Origin: Kuschelorhynchus macadamiae
Taxonomy: Eukaryota; Arthropoda; Insecta; Coleoptera; Curculionidae
Length of the DNA: 64,000 nt
NCBI GenBank assembly: GCA_030620095.1
Contig: JAUTXW010002097.1
Coordinates: 314,501 to 378,500, forward strand
Direction: 5' to 3'
Position 1 is the stretch's first letter; the number at the start of each line of letters is the position of its first letter. A program made the position numbers and the translations under genes. Positions 42,965 to 54,929 of the stretch are shown here, one piece after another. A model generated the notes under the pieces. It saw only the letters and a program-made list of their open reading frames with translations. It was not told where the DNA came from and made no database searches.

Positions 42965-43354
42965 TTATTTAACATAATATTTTAAATATGTAGGGGGACG
43001 TCTCTTGCGAATAGGATTAACTTTCTTTGATAATACCTGTTTTTTATCTTCGTATAATTGAAACCTCTTTTGGGTTGCAATAATAGCAGGTATAAATTGG
43101 CAATCTTCTCCTATAAATTCTATTAGGTGGCTTAATTCTCCTACAAAGTATGATTTCCCAAATGTATTGAAAAACGTAGTAAGGCTTATAATTCCTTCTA
43201 AATAATCATCACAACAGTCAATTGCTTCCAAATAATCTCGTTTCAGTGGATAAAACAGCTTGGTGTGTTCATCTTTCGAAATCACTTCAAAGAAATTGAG
43301 ATATTTAACTTTTAACTGTCTGATAGTTGTAGTTAATTTTTCGCGATTACACAT
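42965..43354 (-). CDS. Small paralogue C of a three-gene family
   Basis: The 129-residue product contains EAIDCCDDYLEGIISLTTFF, then GKSYFVGELSHLIEFIGEDC, matching paralogues A and B. It has an extra basic tail (KKQVLSKKVNPIRKRRPPTYLKYYVK) that the others lack. It is the first gene inside the right terminal repeat, 112 bp from it, so the repeat edge may contain the promoter for the cluster. Function unknown. Gene families expanding by tandem duplication near the ends are typical of host-interaction genes in DNA viruses, but that is inference. Confidence 0.6.
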   Translation of the reverse strand: MCNREKLTTTIRQLKVKYLNFFEVISKDEHTKLFYPLKRDYLEAIDCCDDYLEGIISLTTFFNTFGKSYFVGELSHLIEFIGEDCQFIPAIIATQKRFQLYEDKKQVLSKKVNPIRKRRPPTYLKYYVK

Positions 43355-43466
43355 AATTCACTTATTACTTGACACATTTTTTCTTTTTGTTTTATACAAA
43401 ATTGGTGGAAAAATTCAAAAATAACTTTTTACGCAACTCGAGCACAGCTTAGTAAATGTGTCTCGG

Positions 43467-43651
43467 CATACTAAAATGATCATGATGCACCTATTTATAA
43501 GACTTAAGAATGCAAAATCAAATGTGGGAGAACAAAGAGAAAAAATTAAAAAATATGATGCGAATGAGAATAAAAGGGGAGGAAGTTAAGAATGAGGGAC
43601 ATGAGAGAGAGGAAGAGGAGGAGGAGGAGGCGCTCCCCTATTATAACTACT
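43467..43651 (-). repeat. Polinton right terminal inverted repeat
   Basis: This is the reverse complement of 24702-24886. The right 6-bp target duplication AAAAAG follows at 43652-43657. Confidence 0.95.
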
Positions 43652-43788
43652 AAAAAGTAATTATCGTAAATAACAAAAATACATAAAATAATAAAAAAGG
43701 TAAAATTTAAAAACCAAAAAATGTTTGAAAAAAGCCGGCTTCAGAAAATAATATAAAAAATACAATAAAAAATAGAAATACAAAAATC

Positions 43789-44103
43789 GGTAAATTCGCC
43801 ATTACCCGGTACTTACTTTGTAAAGAATGCCACCCCATACAGATTACCCAGTTATACATTCATATAAGTTATTTGATAGTAATATTAAACATATTATATA
43901 AATTGTAATATATGCTGTTTTTCTTGATAAACGGAAAATTTAATTATGAAGGAAGCTCAGGATACTTTCATAAAAAAATTGAAAGTAAAATATATTGGAA
44001 TTTATATCATATTTATAAAGATTTTAACAAATAATGATATGGATATGCGAACTTTGTTTTTCTATAGTGGTGGATGTCGTTACTGGTAAAGGCCAATTTA
44101 CCC
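43789..44103. mobile_element. Short MITE-like element
   Basis: The ends face each other: ggtaaattcgccattaccc at the left and ggtaaaggccaatttaccc at the right. The imperfect inverted match extends about 45 bp inward (gccacc at the left, ggtgg at the right). It is 315 bp, AT-rich and non-coding, and lies only 130 bp from the Polinton. The related end aaatttaccgatt also closes repeat copies at 13,716 and 51,320. Confidence 0.55.
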
Positions 44104-44500
44104 ATTATTTTTCTTGTATTCGAGGTATGTCTAATGGTCGATGATGATAACATCATCAGACACCCTGTAAATAACTTTTTTTAATGAAATATATTAATAG
44201 TATGTAACAATACGATATCAAATTCTTTTAAAATAACGCGGCAAAAACTAGTTTGATAAAGAAGAATTTACTCACGGAAAATATGTACACTGTATTTTAC
44301 GAAATACTTCCGGTACTCAAGGAGCATTATATTAAGCAAAGAAGTTAATAGAAAAAGATTCATAAACGTTTGTTTTACCAAATATCACACTTATTTTTAA
44401 TTTGATTTTCTAAGTGTTCCAATATTATACATACACCAATAATGGGTATATCATACTGCTATTATAGCAATTAAAAGCAAAAATTACATTTATACGTTTT
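44104..44500. other. Gene-free AT-rich stretch
   Basis: Nothing recognised beyond a short acaccctgtaaat phrase at 44,160. Confidence 0.45.
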
Positions 44501-44661
44501 TCCTTTTATCATCATTATTATTCTTCTAATTTTACAAAACGTGATATATTTTGCATATCGTTTATATATGTACTTATGTCTTTACTTAGATTTATGGTAC
44601 TAAGTAAAAACAAAACCATTTTACATAAAACTTCCACTATTTAAAAAGAAAATACCTTTCA

Positions 44662-44704
44662 TGACATGTTTCGCTAACATTGTGGCTTCTTCAGATGATA
44701 CAAT
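44662..44704 (-). ncRNA. Decayed hammerhead ribozyme motif
   Basis: On the minus strand the order is CTGAAGA, a short stem (GCCAC...GTTAGC), GAAAC, then ATGTC. One core base differs from the hammerhead consensus CTGATGA, so activity is doubtful. The copy at 46,462-46,500 has additionally lost GAAAC. Confidence 0.5.
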
Positions 44705-45156
44705 TAGAATGAAGTAAAATATTTTATACCTAATATACAATGGGTTTTTTTCATATTTACCTAAATCTATTTCATCAAAACATATTTAATAGAGGAGAAT
44801 TGCTCAGGTCAGTTTGATCGTTAACTAATAAACCTGTATGTTTAAGTTTATTTATTTCTAAATATTCTATAAAATTCAATTTTATGCCTTTCTTTCTGTA
44901 TGTAAAACTTTAAAATTGTTATTAAAATCATGATTACAATTAATTAAATGAGAAGCGTAATTAGATCTGTCATCACCCTTGATAATGGTCATTTATTCTC
45001 TTCTCGAAACTTCTACCTATCTGTCCTATATTCGTTTTTAGGCAATCTTTACAAGTTAATTTATAGACGCCCAATTTTTTGTGTTTTTGATTTGTTATTT
45101 TTTATAAATTATTGGTCTCATGTGCAACATTTATATTTTGTTTTCTAAAAAGTTTC

Positions 45157-46140
45157 CTATTTTAATACTGGATTTTCTATAGCACGTAATATATTTAAAG
45201 CTAGCAGAAGGGTCTTTTGAACTGGAGTAAACCGAACAAATAGCTTTTTTTTCCTTAAAATATTTGAACTACAACCATTATTTATTGCAATTTGTTTAAT
45301 TACGTTATATTCATTTTGAAAAATTTGTTTATTTAGGGGTAATGTGATTAATCTATGGATCATACTATGAAATGCTTCTAACTTATGTTGCATTGGATGA
45401 CATGAAGTATAATGTATTGTTATATCTATGTGTGTTGGTTTATGAAAAACAGAAAAAATATGTTTATTGTTTTCCCTTTTAATAGTTAAATCAAGAAAGT
45501 TAATAGAATCATTTGTTTCATTTTCTATAGTGAAATTTATATTGGTATGTAAATGTAAAATGTAAACATATTTAGTTGCCTTTCTGTTCCAGTGAAACAA
45601 GCTAAAATGTCATCTACGTACCTATGCCAATAAAAAAATTTATTAAAAAGAGGGTGTTGGCTAATTTTTTTTTCTAGAAAATCCATAAATATTGCAGCTA
45701 ATAAGGGACTAAGCAGATTTCCCCTTATTAGATCATCATTACTTGTTTATATATTATTATTAAATTCAAAATAGTTTTGTTCTAAACAAACAGAAAGTAA
45801 ATTCATTATTTCTTGTTTTTTAATAATTTGTACTTGTTTTAAAGATAAAAGTTTGTCAACAAATGTCAATGTGTCTTGAAATGGTATGCTTGGGAATAAA
45901 TTAGTTACATCAAAAGAGATAAGTTTAGCGTTTTTTGTTATATTGATCCCTTGAATTTTTTGTACTAAATCATATGAATTTCTAATCGAGTATTTGGCGA
46001 AAAAATAGTGTTATCTACAATATCTATAAGTTTTTTTTGAAAGTTTGTAAGAAGGTGCTGAGACAAAGGAGACGATAAGTCTAATCGGGTATCCAGTTTT
46101 ATGAAGTTTAATTTGAGAGTAAAGTTTAGGAGGTTCGGGG
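45157..46140 (-). pseudogene. Penelope-like reverse transcriptase fragment
   Basis: The best frame (45,600-45,157) reads SINFLDLTI...FSVFHKPTHIDITIHYTSCHP, then HKLEAFHSMIHRLITLPL, which is diagnostic for the C-terminal region of Penelope reverse transcriptase. Upstream on the same strand, in other frames, GNLLSPLLA...IFMDFLEKKI at about 45,670-45,720 is the RT motif following the catalytic palm. The gene is broken by several frameshifts and stops, and the GIY-YIG domain is absent. It lies between the inverted arms. Confidence 0.75.
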
Positions 46141-46655
46141 TTCATCAATGTTAATCTATTAGAACCTTTATCACTAAATCAACTTCTACAATTTTGGATA
46201 GCTAGTTTAACATTTAATTGTAATCATCATTTTAATAACAATTTTAATGTTTTATATACAGAAAAGAAAGGCATAAAATTGAATTTTCTAGAATCTTCAG
46301 AAATAAATAAACTTAAACACACAGGTTTATTACTTAACGATCAAACTGACCTGAGCAATTCGCGTCTATTAAATATGTTTTGTTGAAATAGATTTAGGTA
46401 AATATAGAAAAAAACCCATTGTACACTAGGTATAAAATATTTTACTTCATTCTATTTGTATCATCTGAAGAAGCCACAATGTTGGCGATGTCATGAAAGG
46501 TATTTTCTTTTTAATATAGTGGAAGTTTTAAGTAAAATAGTTTTGTTTTTACTTAGTACCATAAATCTAAGTAAAGACATAAGTACATATATAAACGATA
46601 TGCAAAATATATCACGTTTTGTAAAATTAGAAGAATAATAATGATGATAAAAGGA

Positions 46656-47705
46656 CCATAAAGCTAAGTTATGGATTTCTACATGCCTACATTCATATAG
46701 GCAAATGCAGTCCAATGAGACGAGTAAAATGATGTTTGTCATCTTATAGGATAGAAATTATCAACTTAAAATTTTACGCATGCCATTTCACCCGTTTTAT
46801 TTTGCCTTCATGATACTAGACTATATATACTATATCCTTTTTAGAGATAGGTTCAAATAAAATACAACGGATGCATGCACATTAAAAAATTTCAATTTTA
46901 TGTTCTATATAAAAATTGTCAACTTTTCAAAAAAAACTTACTCCCACCCGGGACCGAAGGTTATATCTGAGCGGCCGTTAGTCATTATTTATGTTTTTCG
47001 GATGTTGCTGTTATTGTTGCTCTAATTCCGCTTGATTTTTAGATTTGTCGATTATTGTCTTCTATACTGTTGGTAGTTTTAATGATTTATCCCTTTTATT
47101 TAAATCACCTTGTTTTTCTATTTCTATGGCTTCTCGGATTATTCTGGTGGTATAATGCTCTATATTGCCAATCTCCCTACGTCTATCGAAAATTAATTTG
47201 TGGCCGGTTTCCTGATGATGTGGGAAAAGGCCGAGGTTGTTTGTTTGTTTCTGATGTTAAGTTTATGCTCTTCTACTCTGCCTGATATTCTCCTGCCTCC
47301 CGTAGCATAGAAAGCGTGGTTTTCCAATTTTGGGATTCCAAGTAGGTTTTCTATATGTTTTTTGGTTAAATAACTATTTTATGTAAATGAATAAAAAAGA
47401 TAATATAACATTTAACACTTGATTAGAAGTTAGTTAATCAAGCATTTGACAAAGTCCTAGCGCTAAAATCTACCTGGTTGTACGCCTCTTTGAAGATTTT
47501 AACGCGAAAATGAATATTTAAAAAAGTAGTCAAAAATATTTAACAAGTTTTTATATTTGACACGGTTTCTAATATCCCAATTCCAGATAACCCTCCTCAC
47601 TCAAGACAGGTCGTAAGTTTCGGTTAGCTGATGAGCCAAATGATCTTAGAAAAGTTTAAGAAAATGTTTGAAAATCAAGAACCGATTTTCAAAGCTACTT
47701 AATAT

Positions 47706-47758
<53 letters not shown>

Positions 47759-48508
47759 AGTTTTTATACTTTTTTTACAAAGTTTCTTAAAGTTTAAGAT
47801 TTATACTAATAGTCAAATTAGAATAGATCGGAATTCACCCAGTTAAGGACAAATTATTGAATGTTTTAAGTTATAATGTTTAATAAAAAGATCACAATTC
47901 CTAGTCTTTATCCGAGAACTTTGCCTGGATTAAAAACGCTTAAGAATTTACAATCAGAAAGACTATTTGCATCCTGATTTTCTTCTACGCGAAAATGTTA
48001 CTAGCCACTATCTTCTTGTTCTTCCAGACGCTCCTTTAACGGACAATCAATACAGCCTGATCTAAGTGTACCAAGGCGATCTTCACAGTTGAAGTCCTAC
48101 TTAGAATCTGAGGGCAATGATTCTTTTGAGTGGATCAACCCGGCGTTTATCCTCGGTGGAAACAAATTGCAATGTTTCACTAGTTGTCTTCTGCTAGATC
48201 ACTCAGAATTTAAATATAAAATAATGGCACAAGACTTTTCACGAACCTTGAGGTTTTTAATTTTGGGTCACAATGTTGAACTGATGATCTTTTGATTTTC
48301 GTTGCCTGTTTTATTTGATTTCGCGGCCGATTCCTTAAAATTAAATTTAAGCCAATCCTGGCGAAAAGGGGAGGAGCCATCCGAACAAAACTCGGCGGTT
48401 TTGTGGTCATTATTTCCGCGATTACGCTTGGAACAACGTTTACGCAAGATTTAAACTTCTCATAGTTGGCTAACTATAAGGGCTAATTTTTTTCTTTTAT
48501 TAATTTCT
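46656..48508. other. Gene-free stretch with a (TA)n tract
   Basis: A pure TA run occupies 47,709-47,756. No coding domain is recognisable; a hydrophobic frame at 47,055-47,285 has no family-like features. Confidence 0.5.
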
Positions 48509-50017
48509 TCGTAAAAGGGAAATATTGTAATCGTAAAAAAATCACCCTCCGACATTTTTTCGGATCTTTACATTTCAGGGTCCCTAGATGCCGAAAAATA
48601 TGTTTTCTCAATTGCGCCGGTCTCTCTGTCTGTTCGCAGCATAGCTAAAAAAGTACTTACTCGATTGACTTCAAATTTTTGTCAAAAATTAAGGGTCATA
48701 AGAAAGATGACCTGGTAACATGGTAAAAATCCAATATGACGAAACAAAATGGTGGCCTAGTGAAATGTTAAAAAAATTATTATTAAAAAACTGCTTATCC
48801 AATGTGTCTCAAATTTTGCACAAACATTAAGTATTATGTAGGAATCAACTGGTAAAATTTTGTAAAATATGTAAAAATTCAACCTAAAAAACTACTCTGT
48901 GCCATATATAATCGTGGAATACAGATAAACTAGTAAAACTTTGGTACTAATTCAAGATGTCAGAACAAAATGGCGGCCAAATTAAATATTTGTAATCGAG
49001 AAAAAATCGCCCTCTCAGGTTTTCATATCTTTCTTATTCATACCAAAAAATATGTTTTATCAATTCCGTCGGTCCGTCTGTCGGTTTGTCTGTCTGACTG
49101 TCAGTTCACAGCATAGTTTAAAATCTACTTAAGCGATTGATTTAAAATTTTGGGTAAAAATTACTAGTCACATGAGGATGATCTGGTAACATTTTGGTAA
49201 AAATCCAATATGGCAAAACAAAATGGCGGCCTAGTGAAATGTGTCCTAGATGACGAAAAATATGTTTTTTTTAATTCCGTCGGTCTGTCTGTCTGTCTGT
49301 TCTGTCGGTCTGTCGGTCTATCTGTTCGCGGCATAGCTAAAAAACTGCCTATCCAATTTATCTCAAATTTTGGACAAAATTCAAGTATTATATAGGAATC
49401 AAACGGTAACATTTTGGTACGGATCCAAAACGAAGAAAAAAAATGGCGGCTTAGTAAAATATTTAAAAACTCAGCCTGAAAAAATATTTAATGAAGTGAT
49501 TTCAAATTTTGTACCATACATAATTGTGGTATACAGATGAACTTGCTCTTCTTGCTATATGCCTGGCATTTTGCATATCATTTAAAATACATGAGTTCAC
49601 ACCAGTATGCAGATGACTTCCAACTTTATAAAAGTCTTTGCTTTAAAGATGTCAGGTTGGCCGAGGCTCGTATTATCAATGATATCTTGATACTAATAGA
49701 AAGGTCTCAATAGCGCATGGCCTTTTATTAAACCAATCTAAAACTCAACTTTGGTTGTACGGCAAGGATCGGAATGTCCTTACTCGTACTAGCAGTCCCA
49801 AGTCACAGAACTGTGCTGTTTCAAAGATCATTTAATTTCAATGCCGTCAAATATTATAATGCAATTCCCCTTTGCATTAAGATATATTCAAATATTTTAA
49901 CGTTTCAAAAGAAATTAAAATCTCACCTCAAATCTGTAGATGCAAATGCTAATTAACACATCGGCTACAATCCAATTATGGCACTGTTTGTAGTAATGGC
50001 AAATCTAACATACTTAC

Positions 50018-50062
<45 letters not shown>

Positions 50063-51320
50063 TTTTGTTTGTTTATTTTTTTTATTGTTGCTATTATTTG
50101 TTTCTCTTTAACTGGAGCAAAGTAGATCGTGCAAGTTTATCAAGCAGTAATGTTAGTTGGTATTTTTCTTTAGTACGTGTTTGACATACATACATTTTAC
50201 TGGTGATAAGAATTTTAATGTATATTATTGGGTTTAGTGGTAGAAAATTATTGTATATTTGGTTTTTCTATTGTAGAAATTAATTTAAATTATTTATTGA
50301 AACGGGTGGTTAGATGAGTAGCGTTGCTAGATCTCGCCACCTTCGTTGAAAAATGTATACGCATGTTAATTTATTAAATAAAGGCTATTTATTATTATTA
50401 TTAACTAGTAAAACTGGGGTACTAATTCAAGATGATGGAACAAAATGGCGACTAAATATAATATTTGTAATCGTGAAAAAATCATCTTCTCACGTTTTAT
50501 ATATCTTCACGTTTTAGCATCCCTAGACGCCAAAAATTATGTTTTATTAATTCCGTCGGTCCGTGTGCCGGTTTGTCTGTCTGTCTGTCATTTTACAGCA
50601 TAGCTTAAAAACCACTTATCAGTGTGACTTCAATTTTGGTTAAAAATTAAAGATCATATAGGGATGATCTGTAAATATTGTCATAGGGGGATAACCTAAA
50701 AATATTTTGGGAAAAATCCAATATGCCGGAATAAGATGACGGCCTAATGAAACGTTAAAAAAATATTACTGAAAAAACTAATTATTTAATTTTCCTCAAA
50801 TTTTGCACAAAAATCAAGTTTTGTATAGGAATGACCTGGTAACATTTTGGTATGAGCATAAGATAACAAAACAAAATTGCTGTCTCTTAAACTATTTAAA
50901 AAAACAGCCTGAAGACACTAGTTATATTAATTTCAAATTTTGTGCAAGCATTAAGTGTGATATAGAGATAAACTGTTACTGTGGTACGAATTCAAGTTAG
51001 ATTAACGAAACGGCGACCAAATAAAATTTCAATCGACTTGCGACGAAAATTTCCAGAAAAATTAAATGTGATATAGGGATAAACTGGTACCAGTTCAATA
51101 TGACGTAACAAAATGCAGGTGTGTGTTAATATAAAACTAAATATTGGTGGGAATCCAATATGATCTAACAAATTGGCGACGAATAAAAATGCTTTAAAAG
51201 ACATTATATATGTGTTCCTAAATAACTATGAACTGAACTAAATTGGTTCACACTTCACTTTTCCTAATAAAATGAAAGATTCATAACGAGGGAAGTTCCG
51301 GGAAAAGGAAATTTACCGAT
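48509..51320 (-). repeat. Dispersed TIR repeat family, copy 5, split by a retroelement
   Basis: It begins gtaaaagggaaatattgtaatcg and ends gagggaagttccgggaaaagg then aaatttaccgat, in reverse orientation like copy 2. Sub-repeats include tccgtcggtctgtctgtctg and aatatggcaaaacaaaatgg. The copy is interrupted at 49,545-50,402 by a non-LTR retrotransposon tail: the phrase gatgaactagtaaaact, intact in copy 2-like sequence, is split at aact. Confidence 0.75.
49545..50402 (+). mobile_element. 5'-truncated non-LTR retrotransposon tail
   Basis: The insert begins inside the reverse transcriptase (YADD box in QYADDFQLYKSL, 49,599-49,625). It continues to the C-terminal end typical of Jockey/CR1-type elements (FNFNAVKYYNAIPLCIK...FQKKLKSHL at 49,834-49,930). 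A (TA)n tract lies at 50,021-50,059. The 3' end is a TTATTATTATTA run. A short target duplication (aact) is likely. Severe 5' truncation with retained 3' tail is the usual outcome of target-primed reverse transcription. Confidence 0.75.
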
Positions 51321-52505
51321 TTCTTTTATTTAATTTTTTTGCGCACTTTAGATTTTACTGTAAAATGTTTATAGACTCAACGGCGATGCTCCCCACGTCC
51401 ATCCGTATGAATCTAAGTTGATTTCGTTACGTACTTTTGGACGTAGGAAGTCATCCTCAAATGCTTGCGACGAATTTCGGCAAAAGGCCTTAGAATTTTG
51501 AAAAAGAATATTTAGAAAAAGTTTGAGTTTTTATCTCGGCTAACTTTCGCTGCAAGAATGGTTCGGTTTTTCATTTTTCGAAATTTCGAATCTCAAAATT
51601 TGGATAAAAATTTTCTTAAACTTTTAATTCTAAAATCTGAAAAAATCCTAGAGTGTAGTACTTGTAGAGCTATGCGTTACTAAGGATTAGTTTATTGCTT
51701 TTTTGTTCTTGAGTTGTGAAGTATTTTGTTCAAAAAGGAAACTATGGAAATTTATTTTCCATCTTTAATTACGTGAAAACCGCTGAAGAGATTTTCGCAA
51801 AATTTTCAGGGTTTGCAAGATTTATTAATACCTTTGATTTAACATACAAATTATGCGTGAAAATAGAATTAGGGAAAATTTTCGTTTTCCTACCCCTATT
51901 TCCTTGACATCAGGAAAAATCAACTGAAAGCTGATTTTCCTAAAATTTTAAATTAGTGTAGAAACTTAGTTTCTTCACCAATTTCACTAAAATATGCGTA
52001 ATGAGCGTGGCTTTTGATTAGGTTAATTAAATTTTGAAGAAGTGGTTTTTGAAAGTTGTTATTTTTAAAAATTGAAAATCGGTATTTTCGAAAATCGATG
52101 GGAGTTTTTGTTTTTCCTATAGAGAGATTAAAGTAAGTTTGTTTGCCATTGTTTTGTTTATTCCCGTTAATTGGAAGTATTTGTAATTGTCGATAAAAGA
52201 GTTAATGTAGTCTGTTTCACAGCTGCGGCGCCTCGTCTAAAATGCGCGTTCAATGGTCGGTTGCCGTGAACAAAACTATTTCTGTTTAAGATTTACATTT
52301 TCATTCGCCTGAGGCACATATGCTTCGTGTGGATGTGGTTGGGGCTGCAAAGAACAAATATAATACGTTGTCTTATATGTAAAACGTGTTTTTAGTATTA
52401 TTTTACGAGTTAATATAAGCTTTGATAGAAGCACGTTGATTAGGCTAATAGTTGTTTTTATGCGTTTTTCAGTTAAATCGATCCCGCGATGATTTTGAAA
52501 AAAAT
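51321..52505. other. Gene-free stretch
   Basis: Contains sequence of varied base composition but no coding domain, RNA gene or repeat boundary that I recognise. Confidence 0.4.
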
Positions 52506-53480
52506 TATTTCCCTCGTTATGAATTATTACTTTTATTGGAAAGAGTGAAGTGTGATCAAAGTCAGTTCAGTACATAGTAACAGTATATATGTGTTATATA
52601 TACTGTCTCTCCATTTTTATTGGGCGCTATTTTGTTCCATCATATTGGATTCCTACCAATATGTTAGACTTTTGGGCATAATTTAAAATAAATTAAATAC
52701 ATATCCGATATTTACATTTACATTTTGTGCAAAATTGATTTTTTAAAAAGTTTATTCATCCGTCATTTTGTTTCGCTTTCTTAAATTGAAACCCATATTA
52801 TCAGTCTTTGGCTACTCCGTTGCTCCGCAGATATCCCAGATATTAAGTTTGTGCATAGTTTTCATTCACGATTCTCATGTTGTTATGGTAGAGTGGTGTA
52901 TTATTTGGGAATAGGATCCAGTAAAAAAACAAAGGCCCTTTTTTAAATTGCCGACGTTTTGCCAATTTGCTGTTGCATCCTCAGGACAGATTTTATATCC
53001 CGCATGAAACTCATGTTCGTCTTTACCTACTCCATTGGTCCGCAGATATTTCCTAACCCCAAACAATAGACGTTAACGTTAACGAAAACCATTTAGAAAT
53101 TCAATATCTGGGAAATATCTGTGAACCAACGGAGTAGTAAAGACTGATAATATGAGTATCATGCAGGATATAAAATTTATGTGTCCTGAGGATGCAACAA
53201 TGAAGTTGCGATAAGTCGACAATTAAAAAAAAAACTTGTTTTTTTACTGGATTCTAATTCCAAATAATACACCACTCTGACAAACATTTTTTAGCATTGT
53301 TCCGCCATATTGGATTTTTACCAAAATATTATGAGGCCATCCCCATATCAGCCTTAACTTTTGGTCTAAATTTGAAGTCAATCGGGTAAGTAGTATTTAA
53401 GCTACGTCGCGGACTGACACACAGACGGCTTGACGAAATTGATAAAACATGTTTTTTGGCATCTAGGAACGCAAAGATAT
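52506..53480 (+). repeat. Dispersed TIR repeat family, copy 6
   Basis: Starts ttccctcgttatgaattatt and stops near ggcatctaggaacgcaaaga without the far end. About 52,795-53,285 holds two facing copies of the roughly 215-bp unit seen at 10,020-10,640. Confidence 0.6.
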
Positions 53481-54035
53481 ACTGTCTATTTCGAGACGAT
53501 GCAGAATACTGTCTATTTCGAGACGATGCAGCACTACCAGAAAAATTAACTGTTAGCTGTTTTTCCTTGCTTATTGTATTTATTGAATGATAACTATGTG
53601 AGGAATGTTGAGATTTTAACAAATATATAATTATTTTTTGATCACTTAAGCGGCCTTCGAGTTGTTTATTAATATCTGTAAAACATCCTACCTTAACTGT
53701 GTTTGTATACAGGACGTATCAATATTTATAACCTCACTGGTGTCCTGAAAAATTTCTTGATTATCTTCAGTTCGTCTAAAAGTGATTATTAGTCTATATT
53801 GCACAACACACAATACACTGTTAGAGTCAGAAGTAGAGGGTTACTTTTGTATCACTATAAGATCTTTTTTAATTTATTTAGCTCTGCTGCTAACTCATGA
53901 CTGTTCAAAGCCGCCATGTTGGAAAAAATGTTAAGTTAAGTAAAATATGGATTTACGTCTTTTTCAGTCAACAAATTACCTAAAGAATTTATAAAATAAT
54001 TATTTAAATTTTGAGTTGAAGGCAATTCACTTACA
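53481..54035. other. Gene-free stretch
   Basis: A 27-bp direct repeat (gatactgtctatttcgagac-type phrase) sits at 53,477-53,531. Otherwise no recognised feature. Confidence 0.45.
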
Positions 54036-54039
54036 AATT

Positions 54040-54910
54040 TCAACTCGTTTTACTTAATATTATATTTTGTATTATTTTTCTAAGTTTGTGTTTAATTGAA
54101 TTTAGAGTATATTTTAAAAATGCTTGTTTCTCCTTTTTTATAGAATTAGAGAAAACATTTCTTAAATTTACATAATACTCCCATGACGATCGAGTTTTTT
54201 GTTTATGGTATTTCTGGAGTGCTTTCTTTTTCAATTTTGACATTCTTTTAGATTAGGCGTAATCCATTGACGACATTCTTTGTCCTTAGTTAACTGAAGT
54301 GGAGGGTGGATGTTAAATAGATTGATTATTTTATTATTACAAGATTCAACTTTCATTTCAAAACTATCAAGAACTGCTATTTCATGTCCAGTGTTTGATA
54401 AATCTGTGTTAAATAAATCTAAATTAATACTAGTCTAATTTCTAAAATACTTCAATTGACAAGGAGTGTTAGATTGGACTATAAAATTACAAAAAACTTA
54501 TTTCATGATGAGTTAAAGATATATGACTGCAGTTAAATAGTTTACTAATTTCATAAGTACCACTATCATTTATATCAATATTTTCATTTATATATAAGTG
54601 ATCAATGATTTTTGGAATAGATATATTCCTTGTTGGATCTTTAAATATTTGTTTTAATCCAAAATAATTATGTGATAATACATTTTCATCGATGCCTTTA
54701 GTTAAAAGATAAACATTAAATTCGCCATTTATAATGAGTTTATTTACCGAAAGGAATATTTTTAGAATTAACTCTTCTAACACAGAAAAACATTTATAGC
54801 TAATATTAGGTGGTCTGTAGATTATCCCCAAACCTAGTTTTTCTTTATTAGAACAAATACTTAGCCAGAAACACTCAGAAGGATTAGTATCAATTGTAGC
54901 AATTATTTAA
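54040..54910 (-). pseudogene. Non-LTR retrotransposon endonuclease-to-RT linker fragment
   Basis: On the minus strand the order is GIIYRPPN (54,825) of the endonuclease, the middle INGEFNVYLL (a decayed GDFN motif), KIIDHLYI, and then at 54,243-54,040 the linker WEYYVNLRNVFSNSIKKEKQAF. This order matches Jockey/CR1-type elements; the reverse transcriptase itself is missing. Frames are broken. Confidence 0.65.
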
Positions 54911-54929
54911 ACTTTATTTTGTTTTTCCT

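Larger units (their letters stand above)
24702..43651. mobile_element. Maverick/Polinton virus-like transposon
   Basis: This 18,950-bp element is bounded by 185-bp inverted repeats and the duplicated hexamer AAAAAG (24696-24701 and 43652-43657), the 6-bp target duplication typical of Polintons. The ends begin AGTAGTTATAATAGGGGAGC. Core genes: PolB (+), integrase, coiled-coil, DUF8207 and ATPase (a minus-strand block), then PLA2 protein, protease, minor capsid, small basic protein and major capsid (a plus-strand block). Accessory genes occupy both ends. The gene set is also that of adintoviruses, so it may be a mobile element, an integrated virus, or both. The near-identical ends imply recent insertion, though PolB and ATPase frames each carry a break. 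Confidence 0.97.
44501..46655 (-). mobile_element. Penelope-like element with inverted flanking arms
   Basis: Arms at about 44,501-44,950 and 46,211-46,655 are inverted copies of about 440 bp (for example cttttatcatcattattatt against aataataatgatgataaaag). Between them is a decayed Penelope-type reverse transcriptase on the minus strand. Each arm holds a hammerhead-like motif, at minus 44,662-44,704 and plus 46,462-46,500. Inverted terminal copies from tandem or partner insertions are a known Penelope arrangement. The element is not coding-competent. Confidence 0.75.

Noticed and set aside
47055..47285. 76-residue hydrophobic frame
   Set aside because: No start context, no neighbours and no recognisable domain.
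47620..47670. Hammerhead-like ctgatgagcc at 47,638
   Set aside because: There is no convincing stem II, GAAA position or GTC cleavage site around it.
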